A DNA stretch of 64,000 nucleotides from NCBI RefSeq assembly GCF_001590865.1, contig NZ_BBUY01000004.1, forward strand, positions 129,228 through 193,227, written 5' to 3'. The position numbers were made by a program, and so were the translations under genes. The notes beneath the pieces are model-generated. The model saw only the letters and a list, made by a program, of their open reading frames with translations. It was not told the origin of the DNA and made no database searches. This document shows, piece after piece, positions 17,000-25,880 of the stretch (position 1 is its first letter; the number at the start of each line of letters is the position of its first letter). The stretch is from Streptomyces sp. NBRC 110611 (lineage in GTDB: Bacteria > Actinomycetota > Actinomycetes > Streptomycetales > Streptomycetaceae).

Positions 17000-17260
17000 T
17001 CAGGCCAGATAGTATGGCCAGGTGCGGGTCGCTTTCACCCGGCCGGGGCGCAGGATACGGATCGGTCCGCGGTTGCAGGACGGGCAGTCGCTGCGCGTCA
17101 GTGGGGAGGGGACCCGCAGACCGCGGTTGAAGTAGTCGGCGCGGCGGTGGCCGGCCAGATCCGTGGTGTGCCGGATCTCGTACTCCTCTTCCCAGCCGTG
17201 TCCGCAGTGCAGACAGACGAATGAGTACGCCTCGTGAACCGTCTCGGTGTCCCGCTCCAT
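17000..17260 (-). CDS. Small zinc-ribbon protein of unknown function
   Basis: An 86-residue protein with two CxxC knuckles, CLHC near residue 16 and CPSC near residue 58, predicted to bind zinc. Between them lies HGWEEEYEIRHTTDLAGHRRADYFNRG. No catalytic motif is visible. The start is taken at the ATG (17260); two GTG codons just upstream (17266 and 17269) are nearer the GAGAGAGGG ribosome site and could add two or three residues. It converges on the YihY gene. Confidence 0.75.
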   Translation of the reverse strand: MERDTETVHEAYSFVCLHCGHGWEEEYEIRHTTDLAGHRRADYFNRGLRVPSPLTRSDCPSCNRGPIRILRPGRVKATRTWPYYLA

Positions 17261-17381
17261 GGTCACCACACCCTCTCTCCGGCCCGTCCTGCTCGCATGG
17301 GCCGGATGCGTACCGCACCCCCTCATTATCGCGCCGCACAGCAGAGTCCGCCGAAGCGGACCTCCCCACCACGCAAAGCCC

Positions 17382-17430
17382 CCGACCAGGCGTCCGTCCC
17401 CCCGGACCAGGCGTGTCCCCGGACCAGGCG
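17382..17430. repeat. Three short direct repeats downstream of the serine hydrolase gene
   Basis: GACCAGGCG with flanking C-rich sequence occurs three times, spaced 17-21 bp, just past the stop codon at 17436. The units are GACCAGGCGTCCGTCCCCCCG, GACCAGGCGTGTCCCCG and GACCAGGCGCCCC. Unlike other arrays here, the stop codon itself is outside the repeat. Confidence 0.6.
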
Positions 17431-17435
17431 CCCCG

Positions 17436-18659
17436 TTAAGACCCCGCGGGGGGCGGTCCGGCGGATGGTGTCCGGTTCTGTGCCAGCGCCTCGTATACCG
17501 CGGTGACGAGGTTGCCGTTGCGTGGGTCCTCGCCGGAGGTGCCGCCGCCGTACTTGTTCATGATGTACGCGTAGGACAGCCGGTTCTCGGGGTCCGCGAA
17601 GGCGTATGAGCCGCCCGCGCCGCCGTGGCCGAAGGCGCGTGGATTGGGTCCCACCAGGCCCTGGTGGTTGAGCATGTAGCCCAGGCCCCATCGGTGTGCG
17701 TAGCCGTCCGGGGCGAGCGGGTCGATGGTCAGATCCCGCTCGCCGGGCCGGCTCTGCGACCGGCGCATCGACTCCAGTGTGGTGTGCCCGACGAGCCGGC
17801 CGGTCACCAGCGCCCCGTAGACCGTCGCCAGGCCGTGCGCGGAGGCGTGCGCGTTGCCCGCCGGGATCTCGGCCGAGCGGTAGGCGGCGCTGTTCACATC
17901 GCCGATGGGGATGGACGTCAGCGCCAGCATCACGGTCGCCAGCGGATGGTCGGCCAGCGACCGGAACGGCGGCTTCGGCGCGCCCGGGAACTGTTCGGCG
18001 AGCCAGGCCTCGTCCAGTTGCCCCACCATGTCGGCGCAGGAGGCGTGCTCCTCGGCGGGGGTGCCGATGAACACCCGGGCGCCCAGCGGCTCGGTGATCT
18101 CGCTGCGGAGGAAGGTGCCCAGGGACTGCCCGGTGATCCGCCGGACGACCTCGCCGACGAGGTAGCCGAAGGTCACCGCGTGGTAGCCCTGCGCGGTGCC
18201 CGGTTCCCACCACGGCTCGGTGGCCGCCAGGACGGCGCACACGCGGTCCCAGTCGTAGGCCTGCCCGACCGGCAGCGGCTCACGGGGGGCGATCAGGCCG
18301 GCGCGGTGGCTGAGCAGCCAGCGCACCGGTAAGTCCCGCTTGCCGGCCTGCGCGAACTCCGGCCAGTAGCGCGCGACCGGCGCGTCGAGGTCCAACTCGC
18401 CCCGGTCCGCGAGCAGGTGCGCGCACAGGGCGGTCATGCCCTTCGACGTCGAGTAGACGTTGACGAGGGTGTCACGCCGCCAGGCACGCGTCCGGTCCGC
18501 GTCCGTGTGCCCGCCCCAGAGATCGACCACCGTCTCCCCGTCCACGGTGACCGCGACCGCAGCGCCGACATCGCCGTGCTCGCGGAAGTTCCGCTCGAAC
18601 ACCTTCCGTACGCCGGTGAAGCCCGGTGCGCAGTGGCCGTTGACGGTGGCTGGTCCCAC
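17436..18659 (-). CDS. Serine hydrolase of the beta-lactamase/EstB esterase family
   Basis: A 407-residue hydrolase with the class C beta-lactamase fold. The nucleophile motif S-x-x-K is STSKG near residue 77, the second motif is around GYHAVTFGYLVGEVV, and the third box is HGGAGGS near residue 340 in place of KTG, as in EstB-type esterases. No signal peptide is seen, so it is likely cytoplasmic. The GTG start at 18659 has GAGGAG six bases upstream. The substrate is unknown; activity on esters is more likely than on beta-lactams. Confidence 0.87.
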   Translation of the reverse strand: MGPATVNGHCAPGFTGVRKVFERNFREHGDVGAAVAVTVDGETVVDLWGGHTDADRTRAWRRDTLVNVYSTSKGMTALCAHLLADRGELDLDAPVARYWPEFAQAGKRDLPVRWLLSHRAGLIAPREPLPVGQAYDWDRVCAVLAATEPWWEPGTAQGYHAVTFGYLVGEVVRRITGQSLGTFLRSEITEPLGARVFIGTPAEEHASCADMVGQLDEAWLAEQFPGAPKPPFRSLADHPLATVMLALTSIPIGDVNSAAYRSAEIPAGNAHASAHGLATVYGALVTGRLVGHTTLESMRRSQSRPGERDLTIDPLAPDGYAHRWGLGYMLNHQGLVGPNPRAFGHGGAGGSYAFADPENRLSYAYIMNKYGGGTSGEDPRNGNLVTAVYEALAQNRTPSAGPPPAGS

Positions 18660-18859
18660 GTGGTTCTCCTCGTGTTGTCCCTTTTTCCCGTTGTTTCTTT
18701 GGCCCGGTGCGCATCCGGTACGCGGTGGCGCGTGCTCCGGTCCAGATGATCCGGCCGGATCGATGCCCATGGCAACGGTGTGGGCCCGGACGGCTCAGCG
18801 GCACGTGTCGGAACAGGGCTCGCGGCCCCAACGATCAGCCGCTTCACGCTCCTTGCATC

Positions 18860-19579
18860 ATGGATGCCATGACCACAACGACCGTGACCGATACCGATAC
18901 CGATGCCGATACCGGTGCTCGTACGGGTGCCGAGGCCAGTGGCGATCCCGCGGCCGGGGCCGAGGCGGTGGCCGCCGTCGAAGCCCTCCTCCTCGTCGAC
19001 CTCCAGCAGGCCTTTGTGGTGGGGGACGAGGCGGTGCCGGACGCCGCGCGGATGCTCGGCCGGGGCCGTGAGCTGCTCGCCCGGGCCCGCGCCGCCGGCG
19101 CACTCGTCGTCCATCTGCAGAACGACGGCGCCCCCGGAACCGTCGACGAGCCCCACACGCCAGGCTGGGAACTCCATCTGCCCGTCGAGCCCGGGCCCCG
19201 CGAGGTGGTGGTCCGCAAGACGGTGGACGACGGCTTCGACGGCACGCCGCTGGGCACCCTGCTCGCCGAGGCCGGCGTCGGGGCGTTGGCCGTCTGCGGG
19301 GTGCTCTCCGAGATGTGTGTGGCCGCGACCGCCCGTACGGCGCTGGACCGCGGCCTCCGTGTCGTCCTGCCGCACGATGCACACGCCACGTACGACATCC
19401 CCGCCGCCCCCGGCATCAGCGGAGTCGTCCCGGCCGCCATGTCGTCCCGCGCGGCCGAATGGGCGCTGGGCGACGAGGTCGAGATCATCGCCCGCGCCGC
19501 CGATGTCACCTTCGCCTGCGCCACTTCCCACCCGGACTCCCACCCGGACTCCCACCCGGACTCGCACCCCGGCCGGTGA
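18860..19579 (+). CDS. Isochorismatase-family cysteine hydrolase
   Basis: A 239-residue protein with the Asp-Lys-Cys triad of the family: LLVDLQQAF near residue 39, VVRKTVDDGF near 118, and VCGVLSEMCVAATA near 150. The first 30 residues are Thr/Asp-rich low complexity. The C-terminus is four repeats of Ser-His-Pro-Asp/Gly, encoded by a 12-bp tandem array that runs directly into a second 9-bp array containing the stop codon. Family members hydrolyse isochorismate, nicotinamide or carbamoyl compounds; nothing here fixes the substrate. No clear ribosome site precedes the ATG at 18860, and the ATG at 18869 is an alternative. Confidence 0.85.
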   Translation: MDAMTTTTVTDTDTDADTGARTGAEASGDPAAGAEAVAAVEALLLVDLQQAFVVGDEAVPDAARMLGRGRELLARARAAGALVVHLQNDGAPGTVDEPHTPGWELHLPVEPGPREVVVRKTVDDGFDGTPLGTLLAEAGVGALAVCGVLSEMCVAATARTALDRGLRVVLPHDAHATYDIPAAPGISGVVPAAMSSRAAEWALGDEVEIIARAADVTFACATSHPDSHPDSHPDSHPGR

Positions 19580-19627
19580 ATCCGGTGAATCCGCTGAATC
19601 CGGTGGATCCGGTGGATCCGGTGGATC
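19526..19627. repeat. Two abutting tandem arrays at the isochorismatase gene end
   Basis: TCCCACCCGGAC (12 bp) occurs three times with a fourth degenerate copy from 19526 to 19573. It is followed without a gap by six 9-bp units from 19574: CGGTGAATC twice, CGCTGAATC, then CGGTGGATC three times. The stop codon TGA is in the first 9-bp unit. The change from TGA to TGG within the same unit shows the array duplicated with the stop codon. Confidence 0.9.
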
Positions 19628-19709
19628 CGCTTCGGAGGGGCCGTCCGCGGGCGGACCGGAGGGCCGGCCGCTGCGCCGCCGCGGCCGGCCCGCCCGGCTC
19701 CGGCCGTGG

Positions 19710-20531
19710 TCACTTCTGGTTCTTCTCCATGGCGTTGACGTAGGCGTGCATGAAGTGGTCACGGATGCCGTCGGAGGCCGGCGCCAGTACATCGGCGGTG
19801 AGGCCCTTGGCGCGGTCGAGCAGGCCGCTGATCACCGGCATGGTGTGGTGGATGGCGCCCTTGGAGTCGATATAGCGCAGGGCGGAGACATGCTGGAAAG
19901 GCGGCTCCGGGGGAAGCTGGGGAACGATGTCGTTGTTGTTGACGAAGCGGTACATGCGGTCGCCGAAGGCGGCGTTGAACTCCTTCGTCAGCAGCCGGTC
20001 GCAGGTGCGCGGCTGGCCGAAGGTGTAGATGCCGTCGGCCGTCACATACGGCTCTTCGAAGTGGAGCCGGGCACCGGCCAGCATGGCCAGCGCCCCGCCG
20101 AGGCTGTGGCCGGTGAACCATACGGTCTGGCCGTTGTCGCGGAACTCGTCGATGGCGGCGCGGACCTGCTGCCAGATGGAGTCCAGCGCCTCACCGAATC
20201 CGTAATGGATGAACCCCTTCCCGGCCGGACCGGGCCAGGGCGGGGTGGTGGCGTCGGTCAGCCAGTCGCGCAGGTTCGTCGGCTCGGTCCCCCGGAAGGC
20301 GGTGATGATCATGCCATCGCCGCCCAGGGTGTACGCCTGGGTGTCCTCCAGCGGGAACGGAGGCTGGAACGTGGTGTGATGATGGCGCACCCGGCCGAAG
20401 CCCCATTTCTGGGCGGTGTCCTCGATGGTCTGCTCGTTCTTCTCGTAGGCGAGCTCCGAGGCGCGCGCCAGGCACAGCGCATGGCGGACGTTGTAGCCGG
20501 TGACCTTCTGATCGACGGTGACGCTGGTCAA
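19710..20531 (-). CDS. Lipase family (class 3) protein
   Basis: A 273-residue alpha/beta hydrolase of the fungal-type lipase 3 family. The nucleophile elbow is GHSLGG near residue 145, preceded by the oxyanion region AFRGTEP near 80; the aspartate is probably in FVNNNDIVPQLP, and the histidine in the C-terminal third. No signal peptide is present, which is unusual for a lipase and suggests a cytoplasmic or leaderless role. The start is a TTG at 20531 supported by AGGAG seven bases upstream. Confidence 0.85.
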   Translation of the reverse strand: MTSVTVDQKVTGYNVRHALCLARASELAYEKNEQTIEDTAQKWGFGRVRHHHTTFQPPFPLEDTQAYTLGGDGMIITAFRGTEPTNLRDWLTDATTPPWPGPAGKGFIHYGFGEALDSIWQQVRAAIDEFRDNGQTVWFTGHSLGGALAMLAGARLHFEEPYVTADGIYTFGQPRTCDRLLTKEFNAAFGDRMYRFVNNNDIVPQLPPEPPFQHVSALRYIDSKGAIHHTMPVISGLLDRAKGLTADVLAPASDGIRDHFMHAYVNAMEKNQK

Positions 20532-20592
20532 CGTGGGCTCCTGACGATTCGGCGATGAGTACGGTGGCCGGGCGAGGTGTGTGCGACGTCCG

Positions 20593-20665
20593 TGATCACG
20601 GCGCCTGCGGCATGGTGATCACGGGTGATTACAGAGTGCTCGCTCTGGCTACTGAGCGTAACTCT
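20593..20665. promoter_or_regulatory. Repeats in the divergent lipase / 133-residue-protein promoter region
   Basis: Two TGATCACG palindromes lie at about 20593 and 20616, and an interrupted inverted repeat spans 20633-20665 (AGAGT..CGCTC..GAGCG..ACTCT). The 264-bp divergent space holds no gene. The elements are placed where operators for either gene would be expected, but no known regulator site was recognised. Confidence 0.35.
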
Positions 20666-20795
20666 CTTGCACCGTGCCGCGGCCGTGCGCCCGTTTAAAC
20701 CACTCGTTCGAGCCTCGGGTCGCACGCGTCCGGCGGCCGGGTGAGCCTGGAAGCGTTCGGCACCCGGGGGACGGCGCGCAGAGGAAGGCTCCACA

Positions 20796-21197
20796 GTGAA
20801 CAGCGCGAAGCAGGCGTCACGCACAGAGCAGACAGCGGAACATGTATCGGCCGAGGTGGTGGTGGAGCTGGAGAGCTGTACGACGCAGGACGCGCACGCC
20901 GTCTTCAGCGCGCTGCGCACGTCGTTCAGCTCCGACCGGGCCGCCGACGACGTGCCCGAGGAGGTGGCGGGGCCCGGATCGACCGTGTGGACCACGACGT
21001 TCGATGTGAGCGAGCTCAAGGCCGAGGCCGGACCCCGGCGGCTGACCGCCCCCGTCGCGGTCAGTGTGCAGGGCGGCTACTGGGCGGTCGATCAGCTGTC
21101 CAAGGCCCTGGCGTCGGCGTTCACCGTCCACCTCCTGGGCATGGCCGCCGGTGACCAGGAGAAGGAGGTCGAACTGCGCCTGGAGTCCCGCGGCTGA
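20796..21197 (+). CDS. Conserved-looking hypothetical protein, 133 residues
   Basis: The frame has coding-type third positions and starts with a GTG preceded by GAGGAAGG. The protein is acidic at the N-terminus (TAEHVSAEVVVELESC), without signal peptide or membrane segment, and ends with a helix-rich stretch (GYWAVDQLSKALASAFTVHLLGM). I do not recognise the family. Its place just before an anti-sigma-type ATPase gene in the same direction may be meaningful, but there are 184 bases between them. Confidence 0.65.
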   Translation: MNSAKQASRTEQTAEHVSAEVVVELESCTTQDAHAVFSALRTSFSSDRAADDVPEEVAGPGSTVWTTTFDVSELKAEAGPRRLTAPVAVSVQGGYWAVDQLSKALASAFTVHLLGMAAGDQEKEVELRLESRG

Positions 21198-21381
21198 TGA
21201 TGCGGAAACAGGTGACGCCGCGGGTGTCGGTGGGCTCCAGTGGCCCACGATCTGTTGCGGGCCCCTCGCCGTGGGGTCACCATGACATATGACCTATATG
21301 TGAAAGATGCTCACTCTTCGTATCGGGGTTCGTTGGTCCAACGAGGTGAAGGGCGTGAGCCTCGCGGTGAGGAGCCACGAC

Positions 21382-21936
21382 ATGACACTTCCCGGCGGCC
21401 GCCACTACACGGTCGAACTGCATGCCACGGCGGAGCGCGTACCGCAGATCCGGCGGATCCTGGCGGCCCACCTGCGGTACTGGAACCTTGAGCTCCATAT
21501 CGGGCCGGTATGCCGGGGAGTGGCGGAACTCCTGACCAACGTCCATCGCCATATCGGCCCCGAAGCCCGCTGTGTCGTGGAACTCCGCTGGTCCGGGCGC
21601 CACCTCACGACCTCCGTCGCCGACGGGGGCCCGCGGCTGCCGAAGCTGGTGAGCGCGGCCGGCGGCGGACTGTCCAGGGTGGCCGCGCTGAGCGACAGTT
21701 GGGGCACCTGCGGCACCCCGGACGGCAAGGTGATCTGGTTCACCCGGCGCGTCGAGGCGACCCGCAAGACCCCGCTGACCGCCCGCACCCCGCCGCGCAG
21801 CGTGCCCGACGCCAAGGGGCAGCCGACGCTGCCGCCGGCCGTACCGCCGGTACCGGCCGAGCCGCCGGCCGGGCCCGGCTCCGAAGTGACCGCCGGAGCC
21901 GGCCCGGCCGCCTCGCCAGAGATGTCGCTCGTCTGA
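21382..21936 (+). CDS. HATPase_c-type ATP-binding regulatory protein (RsbW/SpoIIAB-like)
   Basis: A 184-residue protein of a family very abundant in Streptomyces. The GHKL ATPase fold is seen in GPVCRGVAELLTNVHRHIG (N-box with the key Glu and Asn) and VADGGPRLPKLVSAAGGGLSRVAALSDSWG (G1/G2 region). Such proteins often act as anti-sigma-factor kinases. The last 45 residues are a Pro/Ala-rich tail. The ATG at 21382 is preferred because AGGAG lies seven bases upstream; a GTG at 21355 would add nine residues. Confidence 0.8.
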   Translation: MTLPGGRHYTVELHATAERVPQIRRILAAHLRYWNLELHIGPVCRGVAELLTNVHRHIGPEARCVVELRWSGRHLTTSVADGGPRLPKLVSAAGGGLSRVAALSDSWGTCGTPDGKVIWFTRRVEATRKTPLTARTPPRSVPDAKGQPTLPPAVPPVPAEPPAGPGSEVTAGAGPAASPEMSLV

Positions 21937-22054
21937 CCTGCCGTCGTCGGTGGTCCGGCCGCGCTCCCCGACGGCCCTTCCCGACCGGCTGATATGCGCC
22001 CTGCCGAACATGCCGATACCGGACGTGGCCCCCCGCCCCGGTTACGCTTCCGGT

Positions 22055-22543
22055 ATGGCAACGGCTCGATCGGCCAACGCAGCGATGCGGGACCGCGGTT
22101 CAGCGGTTCCGTTCCGTCTGCTGTGGCTGGTCGCGCTGGTGATCGGTGTACTGGTCGCACACGGCGCCCGGGCGGAGAGCCCCGAGGGCCATCTGCTGAC
22201 CGCCCTGCCGGCCGCGGCCTCGGCGGCGGCCCAGCCGACGGCGGTATCCGGTCCGATCCCCGCCGTGGACTCGCACGCGGGTTCCGACGCCCGGCCCGCG
22301 CCCCGTACCGGTGGCTGCTCGGAGCCTTCCGGACCTCCGGGCCACCCGGGTGAGCACTCCCACGAGCTGTGCGTGTCGGGCCAGCCCCAGCAGGGCGCCG
22401 CGGTCTCGCTGCCGTGCACCCGCCCCCTGACGGGCTTCTCCTGGACCGCGCCGGCGCAGGCCCGGCCCGGGCCGTCCGCGCGCGCCGGCGCCGCCCTTCC
22501 GCCGCTGAGCGGCGCTACGGGTTCGGTCGTCCAGCAGGTCTAG
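22055..22543 (+). CDS. Small secreted or membrane-anchored protein, 162 residues
   Basis: One hydrophobic segment at residues 20-38 ([21 protein letters not shown]) acts as a signal peptide or anchor. The rest is Ala/Pro-rich with a His/Cys-containing patch [12 protein letters not shown] near residue 110. The layout resembles the DUF6153-type proteins of Streptomyces, a weak match by eye. It may form a unit with the next small gene. Confidence 0.55.
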   Translation: MATARSANAAMRDRGSAVPFRLLWLVALVIGVLVAHGARAESPEGHLLTALPAAASAAAQPTAVSGPIPAVDSHAGSDARPAPRTGGCSEPSGPPGHPGEHSHELCVSGQPQQGAAVSLPCTRPLTGFSWTAPAQARPGPSARAGAALPPLSGATGSVVQQV

Positions 22544-22646
22544 ATTCCGGCCAATTCCGGACCACACCTGCTGTCTTCTCTCCTGCCGCCCTCGCATGCG
22601 GACGCCTTGTCGGCGCCGCGGCGGCCGTCCGCGGAGGACCCGACCC

Positions 22647-23123
22647 GTGCTGTCCCGCACCCCGTACCGCGTTCCACGGCGCCCCACCCCTCGTCCGGCG
22701 CGCCGTGCCCCCGGCCCCCTCCTCGTGCCGCTCCGACTCCTGCTCCCCCTCCTCGGCCTGCTGCTGGTGCTCCTCCCGTGCTACGGCGGTGCCGCCGGGC
22801 ACGCTCCCACGTCCGCTCTTCCCCCGGCTGCCACGTCCGCCCTCACACCGCCCCCGGAGCGGCCCGTGCCCGCCCCGGTGGCCGCCGCGCCCGGGGAGCA
22901 GGGCGCGGGGCACGACGCCACCACGTGTGCGCGGGGGGTGCTCGGCGGCCTTCCGCAGGGCCGCCAGGCGGCGGATCCGCAGGGGTCCGGGGCCGCGCTG
23001 CTCGCAGCGGCGCTGCTCGGTACGCCGGTGCCATGGCCCGGGGACCGGCACGCCGGTGCACGCCGCGGCCGGGCGGGCGGCGGCAGGTCCGTCCTCACCG
23101 CTCTGTGCCGGTGCCGGATATAG
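22647..23123 (+). CDS. Small putative membrane/secreted protein, 158 residues
   Basis: From the GTG at 22647 (GGAGG nine bases upstream) the protein has an Arg/Pro-rich start, a very hydrophobic stretch of leucines at about residues 25-48 and a long Ala/Gly/Pro-rich exterior containing a few cysteines. No domain is recognised. It precedes the cysteine-synthase-like gene in the same direction by 82 bases. Confidence 0.5.
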   Translation: MLSRTPYRVPRRPTPRPARRAPGPLLVPLRLLLPLLGLLLVLLPCYGGAAGHAPTSALPPAATSALTPPPERPVPAPVAAAPGEQGAGHDATTCARGVLGGLPQGRQAADPQGSGAALLAAALLGTPVPWPGDRHAGARRGRAGGGRSVLTALCRCRI

Positions 23124-23205
23124 GAGTTCGCGGCCGTGCCCGGCCACCCGGCCGGGCCGAGACGAGCGTCCGACACCCTCCACCCCCCACCGAAGAGAGC
23201 GAGTC

Positions 23206-24405
23206 ATGCACGCTGTTCCCGCAGCTCCGGCCGTTTCCGCCGGCGCCCCGGCCACCGGTATCCCCGGCCTGGTCGGCAACACCCCGGTACTGCACATCTC
23301 CGAACCGCTCACCCCGTCCGGGCGCGGCTTCTGGGCGAAGCTCGAAGGCCGCAACCCGGGCGGTATCAAGGACCGGCCCGGCCTCCACATGGTGGAACGG
23401 GCCCGCGCCCGGGGCGAGTTGCGCCCCGGAGCGCGGATCATCGAATCCACCAGCGGCACCCTCGGCCTCGGCCTGGCGCTCGCCGGGATGGTCCACGGCC
23501 ATCCGGTCAGCCTGGTCACCGACCCCGGTCTGGAGCCCTCGATGACCCGGCTGCTGACGGCCTACGGCGCCCAGGTCGAGCTGGTGCCCGAACCGCATCC
23601 GGCCGGCGGCTGGCAGCAGGCCCGCCGCGACCGGGTGGCCCAGCTGCTCGCCGCACACCCCGGGTCGTGGTGCCCGGACCAGTACAACAACCCCGACAAC
23701 ACCACCGCCTATCTGCCCCTCGCCCTGGAACTCGCCGCCCAGCTGGGGCACATCGACGTCCTGGTGTGCAGTGTGGGCACCGGCGGACACTCCGCCGGGG
23801 TGTCCCGGGTGCTCCGCCAGCTCTACCCGGAGCTGCGGCTGGTCGGCGTCGACACCATCGGATCGACCATCTTCGGCCAGCCCGCCCGGCCCCGGCTGAT
23901 GCGTGGGCTGGGCTCCAGCATCTACCCGCGCAACGTCGCCTACGACCAGTTCAGCGAGGTGCACTGGGTCGCGCCGGGCGAAGCGGTGTGGACCTGCCGC
24001 CGGCTGGCGTCCTCGCACTACGCGACCGGCGGCTGGAGCGTCGGCGCGGTCGCGCTGGTGGCCGGCTGGCTCAGTCGTACCGAACCGGCCGGCACCCGTA
24101 TCGCGGCCGTCTTCCCGGACGGACCGCAGCGCTATCTGAGCACGGTGTACGACGACGAGTACTGCGCCGCACACGGGCTGCTCGACGCCCCGCCGGCGGA
24201 CGGCCCGCAGACGCTGAGCCGCCTGGGGGAGCGGGAGGTCACCTCCTGGACCCGGTGCGCGGACGTGGTCGACCCGCTGAGCCTTCCGGGCGCGGCTGCG
24301 GAGACCGGACCCGGGAGCCTTCCGGGCGGGGCCGAGACCGGACCCGGGCGGTCCGGCGAGCCGGTCCGTGCCGTCATCGACGTCCCGCGGGAGGTGGCCC
24401 GGTGA
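23206..24405 (+). CDS. PLP-dependent cysteine synthase-like protein
   Basis: A 399-residue fold-type II PLP enzyme. The PLP lysine is in [12 protein letters not shown] (about residue 60) and the phosphate loop is VGTGGHSAG near 190. The usual asparagine loop TSGNTG is changed to TSGTLG, so it is not a standard O-acetylserine sulfhydrylase. The last 50 residues are Gly/Pro-rich. It shares a GTGA overlap with the MFS gene after it, which suggests an amino-acid-derived product that is exported or taken up by that carrier. Confidence 0.83.
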   Translation: MHAVPAAPAVSAGAPATGIPGLVGNTPVLHISEPLTPSGRGFWAKLEGRNPGGIKDRPGLHMVERARARGELRPGARIIESTSGTLGLGLALAGMVHGHPVSLVTDPGLEPSMTRLLTAYGAQVELVPEPHPAGGWQQARRDRVAQLLAAHPGSWCPDQYNNPDNTTAYLPLALELAAQLGHIDVLVCSVGTGGHSAGVSRVLRQLYPELRLVGVDTIGSTIFGQPARPRLMRGLGSSIYPRNVAYDQFSEVHWVAPGEAVWTCRRLASSHYATGGWSVGAVALVAGWLSRTEPAGTRIAAVFPDGPQRYLSTVYDDEYCAAHGLLDAPPADGPQTLSRLGEREVTSWTRCADVVDPLSLPGAAAETGPGSLPGGAETGPGRSGEPVRAVIDVPREVAR

Positions 24406-25697
24406 AGGGCCTGATCGCGCAGGTGCGCTCCTACGAGCGCAGCGCCCAGCTGCTGATGGCCAATCAGTTCACCATCAACCTGGGCTTCTACATGCTGATG
24501 CCCTATCTGGCCGCCCACCTGTCCGGGACGCTGGGGCTGGCCGGCTGGCTGGTCGGACTGGTGCTGGGCGTGCGCAACTTCAGCCAGCAGGGGATGTTCC
24601 TGGTCGGCGGCACACTGGCCGACCGGTTCGGCTACAAGCCGCTGATCGTGGCCGGCTGTGTGCTGCGTACGGCCGGCTTCGCCGCACTCGGGCTGGTCGA
24701 CGCGCTGCCCGCGCTGCTGGCGGCGTCCGCGGCCACCGGGCTGGCCGGAGCGCTGTTCAACCCGGCGGTCCGGGCGTATCTGGCCGCCGCCGCGGGGGAG
24801 CGCAGGCTGGAGGCGTTCGCGCTGTTCAACGTCTTCTACCAGGCGGGCATCCTGCTCGGGCCGCTGGTGGGCATGGTGCTGACCGGCGTCGGCTTCCGGC
24901 TCACCTGCCTGGTCGCGGCGGGCGTCTTCGCGCTGCTGAGCGTGGTGCAGATCCGTGCGCTGCCGGGCCAGGAGGGCGGGGCCGCCCGGGCGGACGGTGC
25001 CGGCCGGGCCGCCGGAGTGCTGTCCCAGTGGCGTCAGGTGCTGGCCAACCGGCCGTTCCTGCTGTTCTCCGGAGCCATGATCGGCTCGTATGTGCTGTCC
25101 TTCCAGGTCTATCTCGCGCTGCCGCTGGAGGTACGGCGCCTCGGCGGCGAGGGGCCGTCCGGTACGGCGGCGGTGGCGGTGCTGTTCGCGGTGTCGGGGC
25201 TGAGCACGATCGTGGGCCAGACCCGGGTGACCCGCTGGTGCAAGGCCCGGATGCCGGCCGGGCAGGCGCTCGCCTGGGGCCTGCTGACGATGGGTCTGTC
25301 CTTCCTGCCGCTGCTCGTGGCCAGTGTGCTGCCGGTGCCGGCCGGGGGGCCCGGACGCTGGGCGCTGGCGGCCGTCCCGCCCGCGGTCTGCGCGCTGCTG
25401 CTCGCCCTCGGGACGATGATCACCTACCCGTGCGAGATGGACACCATCGTCCGGCTCTGCGGTGATCGCCTGGTCGCCACCCACTACGGGCTCTACAGCA
25501 CCATCTGCGGGGTCGGTATCACCCTCGGCAATCTGCTGACCGGCGGCGCCCTGGACGCCTCCCGGGCGGCCGGTCTGCCCGCCCTGCCCTGGCTGGCGCT
25601 GCCGGCCCTCGGCCTGGCGTGCAGCGCGGCCCTGTACGGGCTGCACCGCAGCGGGCGGCTGAGCCGGGCCGGCGAGCCGGCGCCGGTGAGGGGCTGA
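24402..25697 (+). CDS. MFS transporter coupled to the cysteine synthase-like enzyme
   Basis: A 431-residue carrier with about twelve helices. The MFS motif A is seen as [15 protein letters not shown] between helices 2 and 3. It starts at a GTG overlapping the enzyme's stop and ends just before a strong terminator hairpin, so the two genes form a closed pair. Pairs of this kind in other bacteria export amino acids or small amino-acid-based metal ligands; the substrate here is unknown. Confidence 0.87.
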   Translation: MKGLIAQVRSYERSAQLLMANQFTINLGFYMLMPYLAAHLSGTLGLAGWLVGLVLGVRNFSQQGMFLVGGTLADRFGYKPLIVAGCVLRTAGFAALGLVDALPALLAASAATGLAGALFNPAVRAYLAAAAGERRLEAFALFNVFYQAGILLGPLVGMVLTGVGFRLTCLVAAGVFALLSVVQIRALPGQEGGAARADGAGRAAGVLSQWRQVLANRPFLLFSGAMIGSYVLSFQVYLALPLEVRRLGGEGPSGTAAVAVLFAVSGLSTIVGQTRVTRWCKARMPAGQALAWGLLTMGLSFLPLLVASVLPVPAGGPGRWALAAVPPAVCALLLALGTMITYPCEMDTIVRLCGDRLVATHYGLYSTICGVGITLGNLLTGGALDASRAAGLPALPWLALPALGLACSAALYGLHRSGRLSRAGEPAPVRG

Positions 25698-25701
25698 GCC
25701 C

Positions 25702-25744
25702 CGGGCGGCCGCCCCGGTGCCTCGTCCACCGGGGCGGCCGCCCG
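25702..25744. terminator. Strong hairpin after the MFS gene
   Basis: A perfect 18-bp stem (CGGGCGGCCGCCCCGGTG against its complement) with a seven-base loop starts four bases past the stop codon. There is no T-run, as is common for Streptomyces terminators. It separates the enzyme-transporter pair from the phospholipase gene. Confidence 0.85.
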
Positions 25745-25880
25745 CTCGCCACCGGGGAGTTCGACGCGTGTACCGCGGTGCGTCACACATCCGACACATT
25801 GCCTTCCCTGACGCTCCTTCCTCTTGGAACACTCTGCTGAACGCACCGCGAACACCCCCCACCCGAAGAGGTACGGACCC

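Noticed and set aside
25755..25800. Possible PHO box (PhoP direct repeats) before the phospholipase gene
   Set aside because: The best 11-bp spaced units match GTTCACC at only four or five of seven positions, too weak to claim although phosphate control is plausible.
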